DNA of 64,000 nt. Origin: Reticulascus tulasneorum (Eukaryota; Ascomycota; Sordariomycetes; Glomerellales; Reticulascaceae). The stretch spans positions 124,001 through 188,000 of the forward strand of contig LSAX01000002.1 in the NCBI GenBank assembly GCA_001557505.1, in the 5' to 3' direction. Positions 44,239 to 55,767 of this stretch are shown piece after piece (the first letter of the stretch is position 1; each line of letters begins with the position of its first letter). Both the position numbers and the translations under genes were made by a program. Under the pieces are notes generated by a model. That model was given only the letters and a program-made list of their open reading frames with translations, ran no database searches and was not told where the DNA came from.

Positions 44239-45568
44239 ATGACGTCAAGGTTCCCTCCCCAACCTGACTTCGGTAACATCACCCCAGACTCGCTCCCTGC
44301 AGAGACAGCCTCCATCCTCGCCGCCTCGCGTTATTTGCGAGACTTGCTGGCTAATTCGATCACTCCGGAAACTCCAAGCTTTGCATCTGTTCTCATATCA
44401 CTGATTGATGACGAGAATGTTGCCAATTGCAGAATAAACAGTTTGTCCCCCTGGCTTCCACCACGCCAAGTGTGGAGCTTCGTGATGCGTCACCCAACGC
44501 GGAGAGACTCATTGCCAAAGCCAAGGCAGAGAATACGCTGCGACAGAATATTGCATTGCAACCTTGCTTAAGGCAGTGGTCAATAAAGCGGAAGACTTGG
44601 ATGCCGAGTCAGCTCGCCTGCTTGCCATGAAGAGCATGGAGTATTTACGGAGCGGGTCTTTGGCGGGGAACTCGCAATACCTGGCTGTCAGTATGGAGCT
44701 GGATGGACGCCTCTCGATGGCTCGAAAAAAGGCTTAGCGAAGGAGGCGACGATGGGGTTTCTGTGTCAAAGAGTCTCCTTGCCGGCGTTCCGGTATCCGT
44801 TCTTTCGACGCTGAAGCGTAAAGAGATGTCAAAGGACGGTGAAGATGATGCCAACGATCGCAATGAAGACGACAGACAAATGTGGGTAACGTTCCGCAAG
44901 AGCCACTACTCCACGGTCATGCGGCATGCCCCCTCGGCAGTGACAAGGGAGACGCTTTACACAGCAAGCGGAACCGTTTTCCAGAGAACGTAGAGAGATT
45001 GCAGAGGATCGTGATACTAATGGATGAGATCGCGCAGATGCTAGGGTTTGAGAGCCATGTCGCCCTCAAGATGTAGGACATGATGGCAAGGAGCGTCGGG
45101 AGTGCGAAATCGAGCCTAGAGGACTTGAGGGTCAAGCCGGGCCCTATTGCTCAGATGGAGAAAGAACGGTTTATGCGAGTCAAGCCCGACAGCTCATCGA
45201 CGTTTCAAAACAAGGAGCGGGAGGAGGACGTGGTTTATCCCTGGGACTGGAACTATTACGATCAGAGGCTAAAGGAACGAGACTACTCACTCAAGACAAG
45301 AGAGATGGCGGAGTATTTTGAGATTGCACACACCCTCGAAGGATTGCTCGAGACATTAGCGAACCTCTTTATTCTACGATTTGACAGCCTTCGAAAGGAG
45401 GTAGAAACATGCACCCGGATGTGTTGGTGTACAAAGTCTAGAATGTAGATGATAGCGACTGCGGCAATGACTTTCTAGGATACCTCTATCTCGACCTCTT
45501 TGGCAGGCCAGGCAAGTATGAGGGAGCCCGACATGCTGTTATATGTATTACTTCATCCTTGGAGTGAC
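44239..45568 (+). pseudogene. M3 (thimet oligopeptidase-type) metallopeptidase remnant, 3' truncated
   Basis: From ATG 44239, pieces in different frames follow the order of cytosolic M3 oligopeptidases: an N-terminal PPQPDFGNITPDSL start, a helical part (ASPNAERLIAKAKAE; VVNKAEDLDAES), then the helices with MDEIAQMLGFESHVAL. Next come DVVYPWDWNYYDQRL, MAEYFEIAHTLEGLLE and, in a last frame, FLGYLYLDLFGRPGKY. Several frameshifts and stops separate them. Homology ends near 45.55 kb, just before where the zinc-binding HExxH helix should be, so the catalytic core is missing. It cannot make an active peptidase. The whole gene is drifting, unlike the neighbouring intact enzymes. Confidence 0.7.
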
Positions 45569-45802
45569 TGAGGCCTCTTAACACTCCCTCCACCACCGAT
45601 CGATCTTAATGACTGGCAAGTTTTGGGGATCGCTACAGCACATAAAATGAAGGCACTTTTGCCCTATCTTGTGTTTGATAATGACAGTAATTCTATGGTT
45701 GGGGGGTGGGGGGTTGAAGCGTCCTTCAACCCCAGCATCTAGATCTAGGTAAAAGGAATATAAAGAAATTTCGGACTCTAAAGACGTGTATAGTGATGCC
45801 AT

Positions 45803-46201
45803 TTAGTAACTGAAACCAGAAGAGCAAACCAAATCCAGCTGCAGGCAGTTCAATGCAGTGTCAGAAGCTGGGGAGACCAAGTTACATCCACGCACAGCGG
45901 ATTGCGAGTCAGCGTTATAAGGAATAGCTGAACAATACTCCAGGAACTTATGAGTCCTTTCGTACCAGCACCAGCCAATATGGTTACCATTGGCGTCATC
46001 GTGAAGTGAGGCGTATGTTTGCAGATGATTACCCACACCCAGTGCGATATTAACGAATTGCTGGCAGCTGTTTGCATCACCAGTCCGACGCATTGTCAAC
46101 CTCCAGGCAGCGCCCGGATCCCGACAAAGAATACTATAAAAGCTCCTGCTAGAGCCTGCCCTCCCGACTACCTCATACCCCGCCCCAACCAAGTAAGACA
46201 A
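45803..46201 (-). CDS. Hypothetical protein, cysteine-containing
   Basis: An open frame of 132 codons with ATG at 46201. The C-terminal half has regularly placed cysteines and aromatic residues (HIGWCWYERTHKFLEYC; GCNLVSPASD; CLQLDLVC). No signal peptide is visible at this start, but an upstream exon could supply one. It is not recognised as a family member. It might be a small secreted or effector-like protein or a chance frame. Confidence 0.25.
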   Translation of the reverse strand: MSYLVGAGYEVVGRAGSSRSFYSILCRDPGAAWRLTMRRTGDANSCQQFVNIALGVGNHLQTYASLHDDANGNHIGWCWYERTHKFLEYCSAIPYNADSQSAVRGCNLVSPASDTALNCLQLDLVCSSGFSY

Positions 46202-46283
46202 TGCATGATGTAAGAAGATATGATCTATAAAAGCACATGCTTTCCCCTACGATTTTGAATGCCGTTTCATGACAACGATATGG

Positions 46284-47967
46284 CTATAAATCAATATCTG
46301 CCGAAGATGACCCTATCTGGACGCTCAAAGTCTCGGGAGCCGCGACTGTGAATCGAACGCCAATAGAAGGAAACAAGTCTTGGAATCTAGAGTAGACCAA
46401 GCTTAACTCCTCTTTTAATTGTCTCTGACTATTGCCAGTGATAAGATTTAAGGAGAAGCTGACTGGGATCAGCGTAATATCCTTGAGGTTACGGAGCTTC
46501 AGTTGGCAGCCCTGGTAGAGGTCGTGCAATGTATTGTCCATGAATTGTGGGGGGGTTGAGTCGAATATAAACTCCGGGAAGAAATCCTCGCCATTGTAGA
46601 CTCCCCAGTAATCGCTAAGTTCGAGGGTGGCAAGGGAAGGAGGTAAAATATTACTGATATGAAAATTGATCAAGCCACTGTCTCTTCCAAAAACGAATAT
46701 AGCCTCCGTAGCCAAGTGATTTAGTTTCGACATTTGCCCCAGGTCTGGGGTCAGAAAAGGTGGGATGACAGGTCTTTTCCATGACTCTCCTAGAGATGTT
46801 GCCAAAGTAAAGGATGTTAAAGTCCGCTTAAGGGTGGTAAGGTCCCGTGAAAAGGAGTCAAAGTCCGCCCACTGAAAGTGTGCTGAGCCATCCAAGAGTT
46901 CTATCTGCAACGTACGTAGCCTCGGGAAACCCTTGACAAGGTGCGGCATTGTGGCGTGAGGGAAGAGCCCCCTGAAAATACGTAGTTCCACAATCTGCAA
47001 CGATATCGCCGGGGTCGTAGGTGTTAAACCGTTGGTAGTCAGAACCCCAAGTGATGGAGCGCCTTTGGTATCGATCCTACGAAGTGATCGGGAGTTTCGC
47101 AAAAAGCGCCTTATAAAATAGGCTGGCGCATATACCCGAACAAAGTTATCCTCATGCGGTTCAAGTATAAGCACTTGGAGATCTTGTAAGAACCGGGTGC
47201 CAGGCGGATCACTGAAATCCCAGTGATGATGTGGAGCACTTGGTCCAGAACGTCTGGTCCCAGACCCAGCTACCGTAGTGCCCGCATCATACTCGTCGTA
47301 GAGGCGAGGACAGAGGAGCTTTAAAAGAGGTTCATGTTCCGGTACGGTTGGGTGAGGTGGCGATCCCCGGAAATTCGGCTCTACCCCCTTTTCTCTATAA
47401 CACTGTTATCTTGAGAGACCAGGGTGAATTGCTTCGATTGTTCGGTACTCTAGCTAGCAATCGGTGGTTGCGAGGCTTTATTCGTTCACTTTTCTGGCTT
47501 GGTATCTTATCAATCGATGGTATTAATACCGAGATGACAGAAAGGACCACTCGCGAGTTTATGCTGGCCGCAGCTGAGGGCTGGGAGGTGATGAATTGGC
47601 CCCGTGACGAAGACGACTTGCTCATTTCCTGGCTCTCAGGGTTGGGCAGTTCTGACACCTGGGATGCCGCAAGTCTTCTCGCGGCCACCCTCGCGATGAC
47701 GACCAAGCTGAAGTCGCTCTTCCTAAGTCTTGGCGCCGTATGGCCTCCCGGGGTCGCAGCCTGGTGCAGCCAGTGGCAAACCAAACAAGCTTATGCCAGC
47801 GCCGATCTTGATTCTAGGTAGTTGGAACATAGCCGCTGTCTTGAGGCGGTCGACTCGTATGTAGTAATAGGCCCAGCGGGTCCGAGGTGGCCTATGATTT
47901 TGTCAACAAGCTCGGCCGGCAAGGTAGTGAAGTTTGTCGTTAGCAGAGCGGCTTGGCGGCTACACAT
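46284..47967 (-). pseudogene. F-box/LRR protein gene disrupted by an internal inversion
   Basis: The minus strand begins at ATG 47967 with an F-box-like N-terminus (TLPAELVDKIIGHL) and ends with about 330 codons of LRR-like sequence (EPLLKLLCPRLYDEYD, then FLQDLQVLILEPHED, and FPRLRTLQIELLD) down to the stop at 46284. The middle third (PPFLYNTVILRDQGELL through AATLAMTTKLKSLFLSLG) is present, but on the plus strand at 47341-47823. Reading the flipped segment joins it in frame to the C-terminal part across the left breakpoint. One TAG (47819-47821) and a one-base offset at the other junction remain. F-box proteins recruit substrates to SCF ubiquitin ligases; this copy is non-functional. Confidence 0.6.
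47341..47823 (+). other. Inverted segment of the F-box gene
   Basis: About 483 bp whose coding sense is on the plus strand inside a minus-strand gene. ATGTTCC (47334-47340) on the left and GGAACAT (47824-47830) on the right form a perfect 7-bp inverted repeat exactly at the points where the coding strand changes. Confidence 0.6.
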
Positions 47968-48859
47968 CTTGTCGCAATACGGTAATCCGCTTGGGGGATT
48001 CCAGCCATTCGGTCTTAATAATGAGAACAGCGAAAGAAAAGATGGTGGCGGCTGATGTCGACCACCGCACGGATGGAGGCAGCTGAACGCGGGTCGACCC
48101 ACACTCTGCAGCTGCCGCTGACAAAGCTGCAGGGGGATGAGCCAAATTTGTGCAGCTCGGTCTTCCAGCCAATTACTCTACGGGACTCGAGGATTATGGC
48201 ATCGGCTTGAAACGGCCCCCCCTCTCCATCAATTACCTGAGGTTGCAGTTGCCTGTCTATAGACCTATCGGGCGCTCAGGGGAAGCCAAATTGCCTTAAC
48301 AAACATGCGCCATATTGCGCCATGGCTTCCGGCAACCAACACCGCGATCTGTGCGCCCCGTCCTCGTACAGCAATACAATAAGGGGTTTGACGGCCCTCG
48401 TTAGTAGGGAACCCTGCCACCTTCGCTATATCCCCCCGCGGCGATACTGCGTTCTCTCCCTTCCGTCGTCTGTGGAGGCGAGCCGTGTCTTCTAGAAGGA
48501 TTGGAGATTCACCTGCAGGAGCACTGTGGCACAGGGTTTCGGTTCCTTTCTTGTCTAGGCCCCCTGCTATCCCGTCCATCGCATCTGACCACTACTTTTC
48601 TCTGAGACCGGGCTTGACCTGTGCCTCGAAGAACTGTTCCAATTGTTTTCATGTATGGTCGCTGGTTCTGGATTCCTGGAGCACGAGCTAAGTAGGCAAT
48701 TATCCGGTCGTCTCCACCGACATATCTTTGAGAGCACCAGCAGATTTGTTCGCATATAGCGACATAGCGGAACACTCCACCCGACATTGTCCATCGGCAA
48801 CCCGACTGCACCAGTCTTTCCGCGTTATTTTTCGTCGCGGACACCTCTGGATTTATATC
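47968..48859. other. Intergenic, upstream of the ankyrin-protease gene
   Basis: About 0.9 kb shared by the divergent starts of the F-box remnant and the ankyrin-S8 gene. The frame of the latter is open upstream to 48728 without an ATG, so an additional N-terminal exon cannot be excluded. No other gene was seen. Confidence 0.4.
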
Positions 48860-51800
48860 ATGAAAGAGCCATCAACGAGCAAAGTACAATTCACACCGCT
48901 CCACAATGCGGCCTTGGACGGCGATGTCCGGGCAATCAAAATGCTGCTCGAAGGAAACGCCGATGTTGATGCGCGATATGAGGACAGTTGGTCGCCTCTC
49001 CATTACGCAGCAAGTTACGGCCATACCAAAGCCATTCAGGCCTTGCTTCGCGGGAAAGCCCAAACTAGCTCCAGAACTGAGTCGGGGGATTCTCCGCTTC
49101 ATCTTGCAGCAAGGAACGGTCATGCCGATGCTGTTACAGCTCTGTTGAATGGTAAGGCCGAGGCTGAGAGCCGAAACGAGAGCCAACAGACACCTCTCCA
49201 CCTTGCAGCACGTCGTGGCCATGTCGATGCTATCAAGGCTCTGCTGAGCCGCAAAGCCGACGTTGACAGTCGAGACAACAACCAGCAGACACCTCTCCAT
49301 ATTTCAGTCCACGAGGGCCATAGTGAAGCGGTAAAGGCTTTGCTGAAGAGGATGGCCGATGTGAATGCCCAGGATGAGGACCAGTGGGCGCCACTTCACT
49401 TCGCAGCCCTGATGGGCTTTGCAAAAGCAACCAAGATTCTCCTCGCTGGAGGGGCTGTTGTTGATCTGCATAGCCGTGCTCAGTCCACGCCGCTTCAGAT
49501 TGCGGCTAAACATGGCCATGTGGAAATCATTGGACTCTTGGTGGATGCGAAAGCATCATTGGAGAGTCAAGATAAAAACCAATGGACCCCTCTTCATCAT
49601 GCGGCAAAAGCTGGGCAGAAAGAGGCGATCAGGGCTTTAATTAGCAAGGGGGCTGATGTTAGCGCTCGCAACAAGTGTCAGTGGACACCACTTCATGTCG
49701 CGGCAGGGAATGGGCGCGACAAGGCCGTGTCGGCACTACTCGAGGGTGAGAGCGAGGTAGATGCTCAAGAGGAAGACAAGTGGACCGCTCTGCACCTTGC
49801 GGCACAGAATGGCCACATCGAGACCATACGAGTTTTAGTTCATGCAGGGGCCAGAGTAGAGGCTCAGACAGCTGCCCAGCACACTGCCCTCCATATAGCA
49901 GCAAAAAATGGGCAATCCGTAGCAATCACAGCTTTGATAGCCGATGGAAGGGCTGAGGTTAATGCGCGAAACAAGGACGAGTCAACGCCTCTCCATCTTG
50001 CCGCACAGAATGGTCACCCGGAGGCTATAAAGGTTCTATTCCAGGCAAAAACTGAAGTGGAAGCTCGCACAAAGTACCATAACACAGCTCTACATGTGGC
50101 GGCTAGAAGCGGTCAAGCTGCGGCAATCACGGCCTTGATAGTCAACGCAAAGGCTGATGTCGAGACACGAAACAAAGAGCAGTCGACGCCTCTTCACCTG
50201 GCAGCACAGAATAACCACGTGGAGGCGATAAAGGCCCTAGTTCAAGCCAAAGCATATACTGGCGCGCGGAATAAAGACCAGTGGACGCCTCTTTACACTG
50301 CAGCATGGAATGGCAAGGCTCAAGCAGTCACAGCTCTGCTTCAAGCGAACTCGGAAATAAACGCCAGAACCACAATGCTAAACACCCCCCTCCATGGGGC
50401 AGCACAGGGTGGCCATGTTGAAGTAATTAGCATCCTGCTGGAAGGCAAGGCTGAAGTCGACTCGCAAGATAAAGATATGCGAACCCCTCTGCATCTCGCA
50501 GCGCAAAATGACCAGGCCGAAGCAATTAAACTGCTAGTCAGAAGAAAGGCAAAGGTCGATGCTCGAGATAAGGACCAGCGGACACCTTTACACCTTGCAG
50601 CCGGCAGTCAAAGCACAACCAAAGCGATTACAGCTTTACTTCAAGCGGGAGCGAGCGTTGATGCACAAGACATTCAAAAAAGGACGGCACTACATATTGC
50701 AGCGGAGAACGGCTACATCGATGCTATCTGGGTTCTACTAGGAGCCAAGGCAGACGTTGATGCCCGGGACCAAGCCAGCTGGACACCTCTCTACCTTGCA
50801 GCACAAAACAACCGTGCTGAGGCGATTAGGGCTCTCATCAAGGCAAAGGCAAATATCGAAGCCAAAGATAAAGACCAGCGCACTCCTCTTCATATCGCAG
50901 CCAGCAGCAGCAGCGATACAGCTGTTACAGCCCTAGCAGATGCAAAGGCCAACGTCAATGCGCGGGATAAAGATCAATCAACGCCCCTTCATCATGCGGC
51001 AAAGAGTGGCTCAGCAGCGGTAAAAGCTTTACTTGGCAGAAAAGCTGATATTGGTGCTCGAAACAAGGACCAATGGACTCCGCTCCATCTTGCAGCGCAA
51101 TACGGTCATGCTATAGCAGTTTCGACCTTGGTAGATGCAAATGCCGAAGTCGATGCTCGTAGTGAGAGCAGTCGGACCCCTCTTCATATCGCAGCTTATA
51201 ATGGCCAAGCCGAGGCCATCAGGGTTTTACTCCCAAAGGCTAAAGTGAATGCTCGAGATAAAGAACAATGGTCCTCCCTTCACTTTGCGGCGCAGAAAGG
51301 CCATGTTAAAGCTATTGGGGTTCTAATTCAAGCAATGGCCGACGTAGAAGCTCTCTCAATGCAGCAGCATACTGCTCTCCATATTGCAGCACTAAATGGT
51401 CAATCGGCAGCAATTACAGCTCTGCTTAAGGCAAAGGCTAACCTCAGTGCCCAAAATGGGATTCTCCGAACACCTCTTCATCTCGCAGCGCAAAATGGTC
51501 ACGTCGAAGCTTGTACGGTCTTGTTACGTGCAGGGGCAGATGCCAACGCCCAAGATGAAATTCAGGTGGCGCCTCTTCACATGGCAGCACGAAACAATCA
51601 CGTCAAAGTAATTGCTATACTAGTTGATGCGAAGGCTAGAGTTGACGCGCAAAACAAAAACCTATTGACGCCTCTACATTCTGCAGCGGGGAGCGGAAAG
51701 GCTCAAGCGATCAAAGCTCTCCTCGACGGCGGCGCTACAGTTGATCCAACGACAGCCTTGCAGAAAACGCCACTTCTGATGGCAGCCCAGAACGGTCACT

Positions 51801-54800
51801 CCGAGGCGATCGCTGCTCTCCTTCAAGCAAATCCAGAAGTGAACGCTAGAACCGCGACATTGAGCTCGCCGCTACATTTGGCGGCGCAGGGTGGCCATGT
51901 TGAAGCGGTCAATATTCTTCTTCTCGACGGGAGGATTGATGTCGAATCCCAAAACAAAGAGCAGCAAACCCCTCTCCATCTCGCAGCACAAAACAACCAT
52001 GCTGAAGTCATTGAGGCTCTAGTGAAAAGGAAAGCGGAAGTTGGTCCTCGAGACAGGCAGCAACGGACCCCCATTTACCTTGCAGCGCAAAATGGCCACG
52101 CTCAGGCTATTGAGACTCTACTCAAGGCCAAAGCCAGATTTGAGGCCGAAACAGCATATCGATATACTCCTCTTCATATCGCAGCAAACAATGGCCACTC
52201 AGCAGCAATCGTGGCAATGATCAGTGCGAAGGCTGAAGTTGATATACGAGCTGAAGATCAGTCAACCCCCTTACACCTTGCCGCACAGAATGGTCACCAA
52301 GACGCGCTCAAGGCTTTGCTCAGATCAAGGGCCGACCCGGACGCCAAAACAAAGTCGCAGGATACACCACTGCACAGAGCGGCGAAACATGGCCGCATCG
52401 AAGCGATCAGGATATTACTGGATGGAAAATCAAGTCCTAATGCTCGCAACAAAGACGAAAGAACACCGCTCCACCTTGCTGCGCACCATGGCCACGCTGA
52501 AGCGATAGATCCCCTACTTGAGGTAACGGCAGCTCAATCCGGTACATTGGATAAATACCAATGGACACCTCTTCACCTAGCGGCAAAGAGTGGTCATGAT
52601 AAAGCTATCCAGACTTTGCTCAAATTAAAAGCTGATGTAAACGCACGAGGACAGTTTAAGCAGACGCCGCTTCACCTTGCGGTCAAGAATGCCCATGCCG
52701 GGGCTATATGGGCTCTTCTAGATGGAAAAGCCGACGTCAACGCTCAAGATAACAGTCAAAGAACTCCGCTTCATCTAGCCGTGCTGCAAGGCCTTATTGA
52801 GCCTGCCGAAATCTTGCTTATCAGAAATGCTAATACTGATTCTCTGGATAAGCAGCAAAGCACTCCGCTTCACATCGCATCAATGAAAGGGTATATCGAG
52901 GCAGTTAGACTCCTGATTAAACATAAGGCCAAAGTCAACGCCAAGGGCCAAAATCAATACACACCACTCCATGTTGCAGCGGAATACGGGCATGTCGACG
53001 CGATCACAGTTTTGGCAAATGCAAAAGCCGAGGTTGATGCTCAAAGCAGAACTCAAGAGGCACCTCTCCATGTCGCAGCAAAGAAAGATCACGCGGAAGC
53101 GATCACAGCTCTTGTTAGTTCGGGGGCTGACGTCAACGTGCGGGATAGCAAAGACCACCGTACCCCTCTCCATGTCGCATCTGGAGAAGGCAACGTGGCA
53201 GCGATCATAGCACTAGCGGACGCAAGCGCGGACGTTGATGCCAGAGATAAAGACCGGTCAACCCCGCTCCATCATGCGGCGAAGAGTGGAAAGCAGGAGT
53301 CAATCAAAACGTTGCTGGGAAGAAATGCCGATGCCGGTGCCCGGAATAAGGACCGATGGACTCCTCTTCACATCGCGGCACGGTATGGCCATGTAACGGC
53401 GATTGCAGCGCTAGTGGCCGCGAATTCCGACGTCAATGCTCGAAGTGAGGGTACTTTGGTAATGCCTCTTCACCTGTCAGCAGAACACGGCCAAAGCGAA
53501 GGCACAAAGGCTCTACTAAAGTCAAAAGCTATAGTAGATGCTCAAGATAGCGAGCTCCGAACACCGCTCCATCTTGCAGCCAAAAATGGCTGCACCGAAA
53601 CCATAGCTGCCCTCTTGGAGAAAAATGCCGATGTCAATTCTCGAAATAAAGTCCAATGGACGCCACTCCATATGGTGGCGCAGAACGGCCACGCCGAGGC
53701 CATCAAGGCCTTGCTCGCTGCGGGGGCCGTGGTTGATGCTTGCAATAAGGGCAAAAACACTCCTCTTCATCTTGCGGCACAGAGTGGCCACGCTATAGCT
53801 GTTAAGGCCCTACTTGAGGCAAAAGCCGCGACCAGCTCTCAAAACAGACAGAAATGGACAGCCTTGCACCTCGCAGCTCAGAATGGCCATACTGAGGCTA
53901 CGAAGGCTCTTATAGATGGGAAGGCCGAGATCGATGCTCGAGACCAAGACCAGTGGACGCCTCTCCATGCTGCGGCACAAAGCGGCCAGGCAAAGACTGT
54001 TCGAGCATTACTGAGAGCCGGCGCCAAAGTTGGAGCTCGAGATAAACACTTGGGGACGCCTCTCCATATCGCGGCTCAAAACGGTCACGTTGATGTCCTT
54101 AAAGCTTTACTCAAAAGAAAGGCTGAGATTGAAGCTCGGAACGTAGATCAGCGCCTGCCTCTCCATGTTGCCGCACAGAATGGTCACGTCGGGGCTGTCG
54201 AGGCCTTGCTGGGAGGAAGCTCGGACGCCGCAACGGTCACCGGGCACCTGCCAGGTAGCAGACTCGGCCATGCAGCCGTTGACACGCAGCAGCGCACGCC
54301 GCTGCATTGGGCTGCATTGAATGGACATGACTTGGTGGCAAGATTGCTGGTTGAGAAGGGGGCCAATGTTACCGTACTTGACGAAAATCAGCAGACGCCG
54401 CTGCAACTAGCAGAGAAGGAGGGCCACAGCTCAGCGGTAAGCTACTTGAGTCGGAAGAGGTCCGATGCCGCAATTGCGGACGAGTTTACGACATCCGGAG
54501 CGCCAATACAGGATCCAGCTATGCTGTCGACGTCTCCGATAGGGAATTCTTCCGACAGGTAAGCATCGTTAACTTGCTTTCAAAATTTGTTACTTACTCT
54601 TAGGTAGTCGAAGGGCTTCGGAACGGTGGCTATCCAGACTAGACGAGTTGAATGAAGAGTTGGAAAGGCACCACCAAGAAAATGGCGATTCTGCTTTAAG
54701 CAATCAACCTCGAATCAAGGTTGCGATTCTCGACACGGGGCTTGATGATTCGGCCCCATTTTTTCACTTTCGCCGGCAGCCGAGATGGAAAGATTTTGTG

Positions 54801-55622
54801 GAGAACCACTCAACTTATACCGACCAAGACGGACACGGTACCCACTTGGCGTCCTTGCTGATGAGGCTAGCTCCGGACGCCGAGATCTGCGTTGCACGGG
54901 TAGCGAGCGGATCGGATACACTTGAAACGGCTGCCGAAAACATCGAAAAGGTATTATAACCTGGGAGACGAGGATGGATGAGAAAACGGTATCAGAGCAG
55001 CTGACATGGTTCGCAGGCAATTCAGTGGGCTGCCGAAGAAATAAAAGCCGACATAGTTTCGATGTCGTTCGGATTCAGCGGGGAGCCTCTCGTCAACGGA
55101 GTGCCGGTCATCAGCAGAGCTATCAGAGCAGCGGTGCAAAATCGAAACGGACGCATTCTCTTCTTCGCGGCGGCGGCAAACGACGGCGCGAATCGGGAGG
55201 TAATGTTCCCGGCAGACCACGAGTCGGTCATTTCCGTCCGAGCCACGGACAGCTATGGGGCTTTCGCCACGTTAAATCCCCCACCAACAGACGAAGAGGG
55301 AGTCATGTATGGGACGCTAGGCATAGAAGTGCCGGGGTCATCGTTGGTGGAGGATCAGGACTGGATTGCGTACAAATCCGGCTGCTCGATGGCGACGGCA
55401 ATAGCGGCGGGCACGGCCGCCATGCTCCTTGGCTACGCCTGCGGCATGTCGGGAGGGCAAGAGTTGCAGGCCATCTGCGATGAGCTGAGAACCCGACGGG
55501 GGATGAGGTCGCTGCTTAAGAGAATCGCGACGGATATGGGCAGGCGGCGCCTTTACTTTACGCCATCCCGCCTTTTAGGGAAGTCGCACGCTCGGCACCG
55601 GGCGCTCATCATGAGTATATGA
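48860..55622 (+). CDS. Giant ankyrin-repeat protein fused to a C-terminal subtilisin-like (S8) protease
   Basis: Three exons, 48860-54558, 54608-54950 and 55017-55622, are joined in phase (2, 0) by canonical short introns and encode 2,215 residues. Residues from about 10 to 1870 are about 56 consecutive 33-residue ankyrin repeats of near-consensus TPLHLAAQNGH..AI.ALL..KA.VDAR type. After a linker (SERWLSRLDELNEELE) comes an S8 protease domain with the whole catalytic set: D1942 (AILDTGLD), H1976 (GHGTHLASLL), oxyanion N2069 (AAANDG) and S2138 (SGCSMATAIAAG; Cys replaces the usual Thr before Ser). No signal peptide or propeptide is seen, so it is an intracellular protease held on a sensor scaffold. 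Fungal S8 and caspase-like proteases attached to repeat or NLR-like parts are known partners of gasdermin-like killers. The next gene, 145 bp away and convergent, fits that role. Confidence 0.9.
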
Positions 55623-55767
55623 GGCGCGTGTCGGCCCGTTGATCTTTGTTAGCTGGTCTTTTCATTGAACTTTACATATCCATAATATGCCGTTGTGCTA
55701 GGTTGTCCGGATTCTATTGAAATGACAAGTCTTGATAATTCGCTTTTGAGGGCTCTGTATGCAACAT

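Noticed and set aside
48872..54406. Many long minus-strand frames across the ankyrin array
   Set aside because: They are antisense shadows of the repetitive ankyrin coding sequence; codon pattern and conservation are on the plus strand.
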